Source of the DNA: Gammaproteobacteria bacterium
GTDB lineage: Bacteria > Pseudomonadota > Gammaproteobacteria > UBA6429 > Thiohalophilaceae
Length of the DNA stretch: 23,454 nucleotides
NCBI GenBank assembly: GCA_030593785.1
Contig: JAUVGM010000002.1
Coordinates: 1 to 23,454, forward strand
Direction: 5' to 3'
Position numbers and translations under genes: made by a program. Position 1 is the stretch's first letter; each line of letters opens with the position of its first letter. Under the pieces are notes generated by a model, which was not told the origin of the DNA, ran no database searches, and saw only the letters and a list, made by a program, of their open reading frames with translations. Positions 7,177 through 14,547 of this stretch are shown here, one piece after another.

Positions 7177-7588
7177 TTTTCCGAAATGAAAAATATTTAT
7201 GTCCAAAATAACTGCTAATAACGGGAATACCCAAGCCAATTAAATGGGCTACTTCTTCCGGGTAAAAATTAAAAGCAATATAAGGGAAGAAGTATTCAGC
7301 TAATCCAACACTAATTAACCAGACCTGAATCACTGCAAATATATTGACGATAGTAAAATCACGCAGTTCATCTTTAAAATGGCGGCCACTTTTCTCAAAG
7401 ACATAATGTTTCGACAATAAAAACGCAGTAACCATACCGACAAGGTATGCAAGTACAATTGCAGAACGATAAGAAACTAATTCACTAAAACCAATACGAC
7501 TGACAAAGTTAACCCCGGCGGAAAATCCGCCAACCATTAAAAACTGGAAGAATTCGCCATGATTAGCTTCAGTTTTGGATTCACTCAT
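7172..7588 (-). CDS. GtrA-family membrane protein, probable polyprenyl-phosphate-sugar flippase or anchor
   Basis: GtrA-family proteins are small four-helix membrane proteins linked to moving or handling polyprenyl-phosphate sugars across the inner membrane. The 138-residue product shows the family's N-terminal FFQFLMVGGFSAGVNF segment and the conserved FLLSKHYVFEKS junction after helix 2 (around residues 57-68), then two more hydrophobic segments and a terminal GHKYFSFRK. Its start codon overlaps the stop of the upstream FAD oxidoreductase by 4 bp, so it is the last gene of a co-translated cluster. In Mycobacterium tuberculosis a GtrA-family protein (Rv3789) lies next to dprE1 and dprE2, the same association as here. 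Flippase versus recruitment role is unsettled even there. Confidence 0.9.
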   Translation of the reverse strand: MSESKTEANHGEFFQFLMVGGFSAGVNFVSRIGFSELVSYRSAIVLAYLVGMVTAFLLSKHYVFEKSGRHFKDELRDFTIVNIFAVIQVWLISVGLAEYFFPYIAFNFYPEEVAHLIGLGIPVISSYFGHKYFSFRKI

Positions 7589-8877
7589 AAACTAGACATT
7601 TCAGCTAGTTGCTTACCTAAATGAATACTTTCAGAAATTGAACGATCTTCAGGGTAGTAATATGACGTGTCAGCAATAAATAAACCTTCTATTGCGGATC
7701 GCATTGGTGGTAGATGATGTGCAAAGTCAGGTTGGCAAATAGGTTGTGCAAAAGCATAACGTGCAACGTTGATATCAATGAAATCTGAATCAATTAATTC
7801 AGGGTTAAGTTTCCTTAAATAAGTTTTGGCTTCATCGATAAATTGTTCATCTGTCCATTTAAACTTATCTAATGATTGCGGCATGTAATAAGGAACATAA
7901 ATTATATGCTCAGATAAAGGGCGAAGGTTACTCATTTCAATCACACCCGGTATTTCGAAGTTATCATCACTAATATTTAACCAGAAGTTAGGCGTGACTG
8001 CTTTTTTAAGTTTAAAGAGTAAACAGACAACACCGATGTTTTGAACTTGTTTATATTGAATAAGGTGTTCATCAGGCAATTGCGGGATCATTTTTGGCAA
8101 GTACTGCAAAGGAATAGTACTAATAACCTGATCGTAATTTATTTCTTCATTGCCAACCTTAATGCCGGTTACTTTGTTCTTGTCATTGCTAACAACTTCG
8201 CTTACAGCAGTATTAAGTAATACGCGACCCCCTTTATTTTCAATTTCTTGTTGTAAGCGGTTAAGTAAGGTTTCAGAACCGTCTTCTATATATCCTAGAG
8301 ATTCCTGAAAAATACTACGACGTGAAGTACCCATTCGACGAATACGTGCCCAGATCCAGGCAGCCGAGAGGTTATCTGTATAGTGATGGAATTTAAGTTT
8401 AAAGAGCCGTTCCCATAAGATTTTATAGGATTTTTCTCCACCACCTTTTTTTAACCAGTTAACTGCATCAACAGAATCAAGATCTTTCCATTTATCCTTT
8501 TTACGTTTAGATGAAAAAAACATGTGTGCGCCATAACGCAATTTTGAAATTAAATCGAGATGAGGAAATTTAAGTAAGGAAAAAGGATCTCCCCACTTAT
8601 GAAGTTGGCCGTTATAGTAATAGCCCATTTTTGTATCAACCCAATGCAACTTATCGCGCATATTGAGTTCATCCATTAAGTCGAATAAAGGTTGATCCTG
8701 TCCACAGACAAAATGGTAATAACGTTCAATGTTCATTCCATTAAAGTCAAAATGTGCTGACATGCCGCCAATGCGATCATCAAACTCATAGATATCAACT
8801 TGCTTTCCTTGTTTAGCAAGTTCATAGGCAGCGGCAAGTCCCATTGGACCTGCACCGATAATAGCGACTTTATTCAT
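7585..8877 (-). CDS. NAD(P)/FAD-dependent oxidoreductase (amine oxidase / UDP-galactopyranose mutase-like fold)
   Basis: A flavoprotein of 430 residues with an N-terminal dinucleotide-binding motif GAGPMG (residues 8-13), Glu31 at the end of strand 2, and the RIGG motif (35-38) typical of the protoporphyrinogen oxidase, amine oxidase and UDP-galactopyranose mutase superfamily. A second FAD-contact segment near the C-terminus reads GLFIADTSYYYPEDRS. No signal peptide is seen. It sits between a nucleotide-sugar-type epimerase (9 bp upstream) and the GtrA gene (4-bp overlap), so its substrate is probably a sugar nucleotide or lipid-linked sugar. This member is too diverged to call a galactopyranose mutase from sequence; an oxidase/isomerase acting on the cluster's furanose is the contextual guess. 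Confidence 0.85.
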   Translation of the reverse strand: MNKVAIIGAGPMGLAAAYELAKQGKQVDIYEFDDRIGGMSAHFDFNGMNIERYYHFVCGQDQPLFDLMDELNMRDKLHWVDTKMGYYYNGQLHKWGDPFSLLKFPHLDLISKLRYGAHMFFSSKRKKDKWKDLDSVDAVNWLKKGGGEKSYKILWERLFKLKFHHYTDNLSAAWIWARIRRMGTSRRSIFQESLGYIEDGSETLLNRLQQEIENKGGRVLLNTAVSEVVSNDKNKVTGIKVGNEEINYDQVISTIPLQYLPKMIPQLPDEHLIQYKQVQNIGVVCLLFKLKKAVTPNFWLNISDDNFEIPGVIEMSNLRPLSEHIIYVPYYMPQSLDKFKWTDEQFIDEAKTYLRKLNPELIDSDFIDINVARYAFAQPICQPDFAHHLPPMRSAIEGLFIADTSYYYPEDRSISESIHLGKQLAEMSSL

Positions 8878-8886
8878 TGTGTAATC

Positions 8887-9846
8887 CTAAAAATGTAAAA
8901 CATATTTACTATATGTTTCATCAAGGTATGTTTCTTTTAAAGCGACATCTAATGGAGTTGATTCAACTTCAAATATTTCCCACCAGGGTATCAACTCGAA
9001 CTCTTCATGAATGATGAGTGCCTGGAGTTGCGATGTTGTAAAGGGAGGATCACGATCAAAAACAGCATAAACTTTTAATAAAGTCCAGAAGAACCAGTAA
9101 GGTATATGGATGATCCAGGTACGTAGTCCTAACGTCTTTTTAATCGCTTTGATAATATCAACATAATCAATTTTCTCACGACCGGTAATATTAAAGACCT
9201 CATTCTTCGGCTGTTTAAACATTGCACTAATGATGATATTACAGAAATCACCAACATAAAGTGGCTGGCGCATAAACCGGCCGTGAGAGGGGATTGGGAA
9301 AATGGGTAGCTTTGCCATAAAGCGCGATAACCAACCGAGGTGTTTTCTATCAAACCAACCAAACATGAGTGTTGGGCGTAAAATACAATGTGCAATGCCG
9401 CTGTTAATAACCAGGTTTTCCTGATGTTCTTTTGTTTGAGTATAAAAGTCATCGGCCTCTGACTCTAGAACAGAAGAACTAATATGAACGATATAAGGTA
9501 CGTTATATTGCTTTGCTGAGTGAAGCACTTTTTCAGTAGAAGTCACGTTATTACGAATGAATGGTTCAATCGTTAAACCACCAATCTGTGCCTGTAACAT
9601 GATGATCATGTCCGCATCTTTCAGACATGTTTGCCAATCACCCTCTTCGGCAAGATCGGCTTCAATCACTGTGATATCAGGATGAAGATCAGCAAGCATT
9701 TTAGTATTATTTTTATGCTTATCAATTGCCACCAGGTTGGTATAACCTGCTTTCATTAAAAAGACGATTAAATTTTGTCCTACCAGGCCAGCAGCACCCG
9801 GGATAACAATTTTGCTTTCTTTGGTAATGTTAACAAATGCATTCAT
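8887..9846 (-). CDS. NAD-dependent epimerase/dehydratase (extended SDR)
   Basis: Extended short-chain dehydrogenase of 319 residues. The Rossmann motif is GAAGLVG (residues 17-23), an acidic residue follows strand 2 (Asp42), and the catalytic pair is Y135xxxK139 with a Ser run at 123-125. The C-terminal part carries a hydrophobic amphipathic stretch IPYWFFWTLLKVYAVF (about 249-264), which could attach it to the membrane. Its start overlaps the end of the DprE2-like gene by 4 bp. The family acts on NDP-sugars or related sugar substrates. In this cluster it could epimerise or reduce a sugar supplied to, or derived from, the lipid-linked furanose. The exact reaction cannot be read from the sequence. 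Confidence 0.88.
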   Translation of the reverse strand: MNAFVNITKESKIVIPGAAGLVGQNLIVFLMKAGYTNLVAIDKHKNNTKMLADLHPDITVIEADLAEEGDWQTCLKDADMIIMLQAQIGGLTIEPFIRNNVTSTEKVLHSAKQYNVPYIVHISSSVLESEADDFYTQTKEHQENLVINSGIAHCILRPTLMFGWFDRKHLGWLSRFMAKLPIFPIPSHGRFMRQPLYVGDFCNIIISAMFKQPKNEVFNITGREKIDYVDIIKAIKKTLGLRTWIIHIPYWFFWTLLKVYAVFDRDPPFTTSQLQALIIHEEFELIPWWEIFEVESTPLDVALKETYLDETYSKYVLHF

Positions 9847-10580
9847 AGTGATAGATACTTAAATATTTTTTCTGGAATAGATTTAATAATGAGCATGATA
9901 TAGCGCCAGAAGAAGGGTAAATATGCAACTTCACGTTTTTTCTTAATGGCGTTGTAAATGCCTTTACTAATAACTTCTGGTGAAACCCATAAGAGGCCTT
10001 TTTTAAAGTCTTTAGTCATAGGTGTATCAACGAAACCGGGTTTAATCGTTAACACATGAACTTTTGATTTTGCTAATCGATTACGCAGGCCTTGTAAAAA
10101 TATTGTTAAAGCCCCTTTAGCGGTTCCATAAATATAATTACTTTGTCGACCACGATCTCCAGAAGGCGATGAAATAACCGCAATGGTGCCTGAACCTTGT
10201 TGTTCAAACTGATTAGCCAATAGTGTTAAAAGTGAAATGACGCTGAGACAGTTTATTTGCAGCTCTTTAAGTGTATTAGCATAGTTTTTTTCACTTTCTT
10301 TTTGATTACCCAGGGTTCCATAGGCAACCAAAACAGTATCAATAGAGCCCATAGTATCAGTAGCGCGTTTGATAAGTTCAACATGATTATTATCATCGGA
10401 GAGATCGAGAGACTCAATATTTACTGATGTTGCACCACGCACTAACATATCCTGTTTCATGCTTGTTAGTTTGTCTTTATTTCGCGCAACTAAATATAAG
10501 TTATGCTCATCCGCCGCAAAAAGGCGTGTGGTATGTTTTGCAATGGCGGAGGTGGCGCCTAAAATTAATATGTTTGACAT
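9843..10580 (-). CDS. dprE2: DprE2-like short-chain dehydrogenase/reductase
   Basis: Classical SDR of 245 residues. It shows GATSAIA at residues 8-14 (a GxxxGxG variant with Ala at the last glycine), VAYGTLG as the NAG-like element (85-91), Ser137/Ser138, and Y151xxxK155. After KPGFVDTPMT a C-terminal basic and hydrophobic tail (about 215-245) could lie on the membrane. In mycobacteria DprE2 reduces the 2'-keto lipid-linked intermediate made by DprE1, giving decaprenyl-phosphoryl-arabinofuranose. Assignment here rests on SDR motifs together with position directly after a DprE1-like gene (29-bp gap) and near a UbiA-type synthase. SDRs alone are too varied for certainty, but the context is strong. 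Confidence 0.82.
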   Translation of the reverse strand: MSNILILGATSAIAKHTTRLFAADEHNLYLVARNKDKLTSMKQDMLVRGATSVNIESLDLSDDNNHVELIKRATDTMGSIDTVLVAYGTLGNQKESEKNYANTLKELQINCLSVISLLTLLANQFEQQGSGTIAVISSPSGDRGRQSNYIYGTAKGALTIFLQGLRNRLAKSKVHVLTIKPGFVDTPMTKDFKKGLLWVSPEVISKGIYNAIKKKREVAYLPFFWRYIMLIIKSIPEKIFKYLSL

Positions 10581-10609
10581 AAAGCTGATCCTGATTTAAT
10601 CGTTCTGGA

Positions 10610-11938
10610 TTATTTTTTCTGACTCGGGCTGACTCTGCGCTTAAAGCTGGATGAGAAATGAGGATCAATAAATGATTCAAACTCCTTCCAGTTTGGATAA
10701 TATTGCGCAAAAGAATCCGGGCTCATTCGAGCATCTTTGGCTGGGTAAACCGAGCCATTATATTTTAGCGTGATGGTATCTAGTGTATTTAATAAATCTA
10801 ATGTCTTTTGTCCACGATTAGGAAAATCTAACGCTAATGTTGTTCCTTTACGGGGGAATGAAAGTAAACCGGGTGACTCAATGTCGCCAAATTCTTTTAG
10901 TACGCTTAGAAAAGATGCCTGCCCACTTTCAGAAATGATTGTTAGCATTTCATTCATCGCCGCTTCACGATGTTCTGTTGGAATAAGACACTGGTATTGC
11001 ATAAAACCGCGTTTACCATACAGTCTATTCCAGTGAGCAATGGCATCTAATGGATAGAAAAATGGATCATAATCAACCACTGAAAATTGTTTAATCGGGC
11101 GTTTAAAATAAAGTTGATTAAAAGCATTTACAGTATATTTATTTAAAAGGAAACCAGGGGCATCAAAAGGAATTGAAAGTTTTGATGTTTTAAATTTATG
11201 TTTTTTCTTTGCTTCGCAATGGTTGCCACGTATAAATAATCCACGACCTAACTCATCGCCCGTTGCAAGGCAATCAATCCAGGCAACGGTATATTCCCAG
11301 TCTTTATCTGATTCATCAGATAAACTGTAAAATTCTTTTAGATTATTAAAACGTATGGTTTCCTGTTCAATGTTACTGCCGGGTATTTTCTTTAAAGAAA
11401 ACTCGACCCAGTTAATTAAACCGGTTAAACCAAGTCCGCCGATCGTTGCATTAAATAATTCAGTATTTTCAGTTGGGCTGCAGATTAAACGATCACCATT
11501 TGAACGTAATAATTCAAATTTTAAAATATAGCGTCCAAATGTTCCGGCTTTATGATGGTTTTTACCGTGCACATCGTTTGCGATTGCACCACCAACACTG
11601 ACATATTTTGTTCCGGGAGTAACAGGTAAAAACCAGTTATGCGGGATAATGAGTTGCAGTATGTTTTCAAAGGTCACACCTGCTTCACAACGTAGAATGC
11701 CTTTTTCTTTATCGTATTCAATAAAATGATCAAGGTGTTGAGTATCAAGCAGAATACCATCCTCATTCAGGCATACGTCACCGTAACTGCGACCCTGACC
11801 ATAAGCGAGAAAGAGTGGAGCATCGGCAGCATCCTCATTTGTATCAGGAAATGAAAATGAATCAGGATAAACATGGTAAACATCCTGTTTATCTTTGTCG
11901 ATTTTTGGGTAACGTCCCCATGATTGATATTTTTTCAT
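10610..11938 (-). CDS. dprE1: DprE1-like FAD-binding oxidase (polyprenyl-phosphoribose 2'-oxidase)
   Basis: In mycobacteria DprE1 oxidises the 2'-OH of decaprenyl-phosphoryl-ribose, the first half of an epimerisation to arabinose. This 442-residue protein has the N-terminal WGRYPK element, the FAD pyrophosphate loop YGQGRSYGD (46-54), VGGAIANDVHGKNHHKAG (115-132), which contains the flavin-contacting HGKNHH, and the C-terminal Y-x-AKD-x-R motif with Lys401, corresponding to the essential Lys418 of the mycobacterial enzyme. The segment SFPRKGTTLALDFP (360-373) aligns with the mycobacterial benzothiazinone-target region, but the reactive Cys387 is replaced by Ala369. There is no signal peptide. 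It lies 6 bp after the HAD-UbiA gene and 29 bp before the DprE2-like gene. Confidence 0.9.
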   Translation of the reverse strand: MKKYQSWGRYPKIDKDKQDVYHVYPDSFSFPDTNEDAADAPLFLAYGQGRSYGDVCLNEDGILLDTQHLDHFIEYDKEKGILRCEAGVTFENILQLIIPHNWFLPVTPGTKYVSVGGAIANDVHGKNHHKAGTFGRYILKFELLRSNGDRLICSPTENTELFNATIGGLGLTGLINWVEFSLKKIPGSNIEQETIRFNNLKEFYSLSDESDKDWEYTVAWIDCLATGDELGRGLFIRGNHCEAKKKHKFKTSKLSIPFDAPGFLLNKYTVNAFNQLYFKRPIKQFSVVDYDPFFYPLDAIAHWNRLYGKRGFMQYQCLIPTEHREAAMNEMLTIISESGQASFLSVLKEFGDIESPGLLSFPRKGTTLALDFPNRGQKTLDLLNTLDTITLKYNGSVYPAKDARMSPDSFAQYYPNWKEFESFIDPHFSSSFKRRVSPSQKK

Positions 11939-11944
11939 TTCAAA

Positions 11945-13396
11945 TTACAACGCTAAGTATAAACTGACAGCAACAAAAAGACTGACGATATAACTACATT
12001 TGTCATGTATCGCAAAGAGAACAGGATCCTCATTCATTTGGCCACGAAACGCGAGTAGCCACATGTGACTAATCCAGTATAGAACAGCCACAGCTACAAA
12101 CCATAACCAGTCCGGATTATTATATAAGTTGCCGGCTTGTAAATCATGGGTATAAAAAACGAGAACCAGAACAGAAATATAACCACTACTAATGCCGAAT
12201 AAGCTTATCGCTGGCAAATCATCAACATGATAGCCACGTGAGATTGAGGTGGTTTCACCTTGTTGGACAAGATTTTTCAACTCGGAGAATCGTTTGATTA
12301 ATGCAAGCGAGAGAAAAATAAACATTGAAAAGGCGAGTAACCAATGAGAAAGAGGAACATTGATGGCAATAGCACCGGCGATGATACGAATGGTATACAG
12401 GCTGGTTAAGGTGATCACATCAAGTAAAGCTATAGGCTTTAAAAATAAAGAATATGCTGTTGTTAAAAAAAGATAAACAAAAAGTATAGAAACAAAATTT
12501 GTATTAATCTGCATGGCTAATAAAAATGAAAATATAAGTAAAACAGGAATCATCATTATTGCTAATTGAATAGGTAGAATACCGGCAGCTAGTGGACGAT
12601 TTCTTTTTGTATGATGTTTTCTATCTGCTTCAAGATCTATTAGATCGTTTATCAGGTAAATTGATGATGCCGCAAAACCAAACGAGAAGAATGCTAATAT
12701 AATTTCCTGAAAAGCTTCGGTGTTAGACCAGCTATGAGAAAGAATAAGTGCAGTGAAAACCAGCAGATTCTTAACCCACTGGTGAATGCGTAATGCTTTA
12801 AATATTACCTTAAATGAAATTTTATGTTCACTCGGTAATACTTCTTCAACGGTCGTTATTTGTTTTGCTTGATTCACCAGTTTTTCTGAACCATTTACTA
12901 CAATTGCGGCGGCTGCGTGTTGCCAAACTTTTAAATCAATTTTTGCGTTACCGGCGTAGACGAATCCTTTTTCACCAAACTTCTCTACTAAAACGTTGGC
13001 TTTATTTTTTCCTGATAAATTATGTTTTTCATCACTGGCGAGAATTTCATCAAATATATTGAGGTGTGATGAAATGGCTTCTGCGATTTTTTTATTCGCA
13101 GCGGTAACTAAAACAATGTGCCGATTGTGTAAGCGCTGATGTGTCAGGTATTTTAATAAGTTGGTATTAAACGGCAACGATGCAGGTGAGAGCTCAACAT
13201 GTTCGCTGACTTTTTCTTTGAAGCCTGCTTTACCTAAAAATAGCCACAAAGGTAACAGGATGAGCATAAGTGGTTTTTGACTAATTAAACGAAGACACGA
13301 TTCCCATAGTGAGTCGGTTTGGATGAGGGTGCCATCCAGATCAACGCACAGAGGTAGCGAAGTGTTAATAAGTGTTTCGGAATCAGAATTCGTCAT
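11945..13396 (-). CDS. HAD phosphatase-UbiA prenyltransferase fusion (polyprenyl-phosphoribose synthase type)
   Basis: A 483-residue two-domain protein. Residues about 13-185 form a HAD-type phosphatase domain with DLDGT (19-23), the motif II Thr in LVTAA (96-100) and YAGNAKID (147-154). Residues about 196-483 form a UbiA-type polytopic prenyltransferase with the metal/diphosphate motif N250DLIDLEAD258 followed by RKHHTKRNRP, and a later LALIKRFSEL segment, both like mycobacterial Rv3806c, which attaches 5-phosphoribose from PRPP to decaprenyl phosphate. The HAD domain may remove the 5-phosphate, a step done by a separate phosphatase in mycobacteria (inference). It is the first gene of the six-gene minus-strand cluster and diverges from the Sel1 gene, so its promoter should lie in 13397-13578. 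Confidence 0.9.
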   Translation of the reverse strand: MTNSDSETLINTSLPLCVDLDGTLIQTDSLWESCLRLISQKPLMLILLPLWLFLGKAGFKEKVSEHVELSPASLPFNTNLLKYLTHQRLHNRHIVLVTAANKKIAEAISSHLNIFDEILASDEKHNLSGKNKANVLVEKFGEKGFVYAGNAKIDLKVWQHAAAAIVVNGSEKLVNQAKQITTVEEVLPSEHKISFKVIFKALRIHQWVKNLLVFTALILSHSWSNTEAFQEIILAFFSFGFAASSIYLINDLIDLEADRKHHTKRNRPLAAGILPIQLAIMMIPVLLIFSFLLAMQINTNFVSILFVYLFLTTAYSLFLKPIALLDVITLTSLYTIRIIAGAIAINVPLSHWLLAFSMFIFLSLALIKRFSELKNLVQQGETTSISRGYHVDDLPAISLFGISSGYISVLVLVFYTHDLQAGNLYNNPDWLWFVAVAVLYWISHMWLLAFRGQMNEDPVLFAIHDKCSYIVSLFVAVSLYLAL

Positions 13397-13578
13397 AATT
13401 TTTGTTATTTTCAGGGTGAATAATCCATTTTAACTCTATGATTTTAAAAGGCAAATAAATTCTTTAAAGACTGCGAGGAAAGGGCCGCTAAATTTTATAG
13501 GAATACATGAATTACCGCACCTGAATCGGAGTTTAGGGATAGTAGAAATGGAATTCTTCCATATTGGAGGAAATCTCA
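13397..13578. promoter_or_regulatory. Divergent intergenic region between the furanose cluster and the Sel1 gene
   Basis: This 182-bp spacer must carry promoters for both the minus-strand glycan cluster and the plus-strand Sel1-repeat gene. I cannot place confident -35/-10 boxes. The stretch from about 13445 to 13540 is GC-richer than its surroundings and contains ggcaaa, gcgaggaaagggccgc and accgcacc elements that look structured, but they do not complete any riboswitch consensus I know. Confidence 0.4.
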
Positions 13579-14361
13579 ATGTCTTTGCCAAAAGTGGTTA
13601 GTACAGCGAAAACAGTAAAAATATCGGGTCTATATCGTGACTTTTTATTCACCTTTCTTACGCTATTATTCTTGAGCAGCTTATTGGCTTATCAAAGCGC
13701 TTTTGCCTTTAGCTCAAGTTATAAAGAAGCTGTTACCCATGAAGTGGGTTATGCACATCTGCAACGCCATATTAACTTTTCACATGCTCAAATGGCTTTT
13801 GAAAACCAGGATTATGCGTATTCAGCTAAGTTGTTAAGTTCATTAGCTGAGCAGGGTCATATGCAGGCTCAATATTTATTAGCGACACAATATGACACCG
13901 GATTAGGTGTAAAGAGAAATACAGCCTCTTCTTTTTATTGGTATAAAAAGGCGGCTCGTGCCGGGATAGGTGCTGCACAGCACAACTTAGCCGTGGCTTA
14001 TGCGCAAGGTAGCGGGACTCAACAAGATTTGATAAAGGCAATTACCTGGTGGAAGCGAGCGGCAAATAAGGGGCATACCGATTCACAGTTCAATTTAGGT
14101 ATCATTTATGCCACCGGCAAAGGGATAGTTGAACCAGACATGAAGCAAGCCCTCAAATGGTGGCGTATGGCAGCCATTAATGGTGATGCTGCCGCACAGT
14201 TTAATTTAGGTGCGCTCTATGCAAATGGGCTTGGTAGTACACCGGCGAAAACATGTGAAGCAGTACATTGGTTGCAGCGTTCAGAGAAGAATGGTTTTGA
14301 ACAAGCTCATAATGCGCTTACTCAAATGAAAGGTTCTGTTGATTTATCCAAATGTAAATAG
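13579..14361 (+). CDS. Exported Sel1-like repeat protein
   Basis: Sel1-like repeats are TPR-related helical hairpins that serve as protein-binding scaffolds. The 260-residue product has an N-terminal hydrophobic segment (about residues 25-43, ending SAFAFSS) that reads as a signal peptide or anchor with a long n-region. At least four Sel1 units follow between about 80 and 230, each with the A-Q-x-x-L-A/G-x-x-Y-x-x-G-x-G pattern and a W-W/Y-x-K/R-A-A helix. I chose the ATG at 13579 because ggagg (13566-13570) lies 8 nt upstream; an in-frame TTG at 13564 overlaps that ribosome binding site. It faces two minus-strand exported proteins. A periplasmic adaptor role is likely; partners are unknown. 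Confidence 0.88.
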   Translation: MSLPKVVSTAKTVKISGLYRDFLFTFLTLLFLSSLLAYQSAFAFSSSYKEAVTHEVGYAHLQRHINFSHAQMAFENQDYAYSAKLLSSLAEQGHMQAQYLLATQYDTGLGVKRNTASSFYWYKKAARAGIGAAQHNLAVAYAQGSGTQQDLIKAITWWKRAANKGHTDSQFNLGIIYATGKGIVEPDMKQALKWWRMAAINGDAAAQFNLGALYANGLGSTPAKTCEAVHWLQRSEKNGFEQAHNALTQMKGSVDLSKCK

Positions 14362-14402
14362 AACAGTGTAAATAGCGAAAATAAAAAGCCGTCTACTGTT
14401 CT
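14360..14402. repeat. 8-bp inverted repeat at the end of the Sel1 gene
   Basis: agaacagt (14360-14367) and actgttct (14395-14402) are perfect reverse complements separated by 27 bp and overlap the Sel1 stop codon. There is no T-run, so termination is doubtful. Confidence 0.4.
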
Positions 14403-14450
14403 GTCAGTCTGTTAATACTTTGCACTCACTTCTATTTGGCATTTCTGTAG

Positions 14451-14503
14451 CTTGGATGAAGCATTGTATTACTTTCCCGAATTACATTTACATTTCATCC
14501 GGG
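14451..14503. repeat. Inverted repeat of the GTAGC-GGATGAA type
   Basis: cttggatgaa (14451-14460, preceded by gtag) and ttcatccggg (14494-14503) pair allowing G-T pairs. The gtagc(c/t)(c/t)ggatgaa...ttcatccggg layout resembles a short dispersed repeat common in gammaproteobacterial intergenic DNA (from memory). It sits just beyond the 3' end of the rhodanese gene. Confidence 0.5.
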
Positions 14504-14547
14504 CAAGTAATCACCCTTTAAGTGAAAGGATTCGCTGTAAACCTGAT

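Noticed and set aside
10770..11036. Plus-strand ORF inside the dprE1-like gene
   Set aside because: It is fully antisense to a gene with clear motifs, has no ribosome binding site, and its translation shows no family signature.
13440..13578. GEMM-I c-di-GMP riboswitch
   Set aside because: Only ggcaaa and a loose purine-rich block match; the conserved cgcaaagcc core and the tetraloop receptor region are absent.
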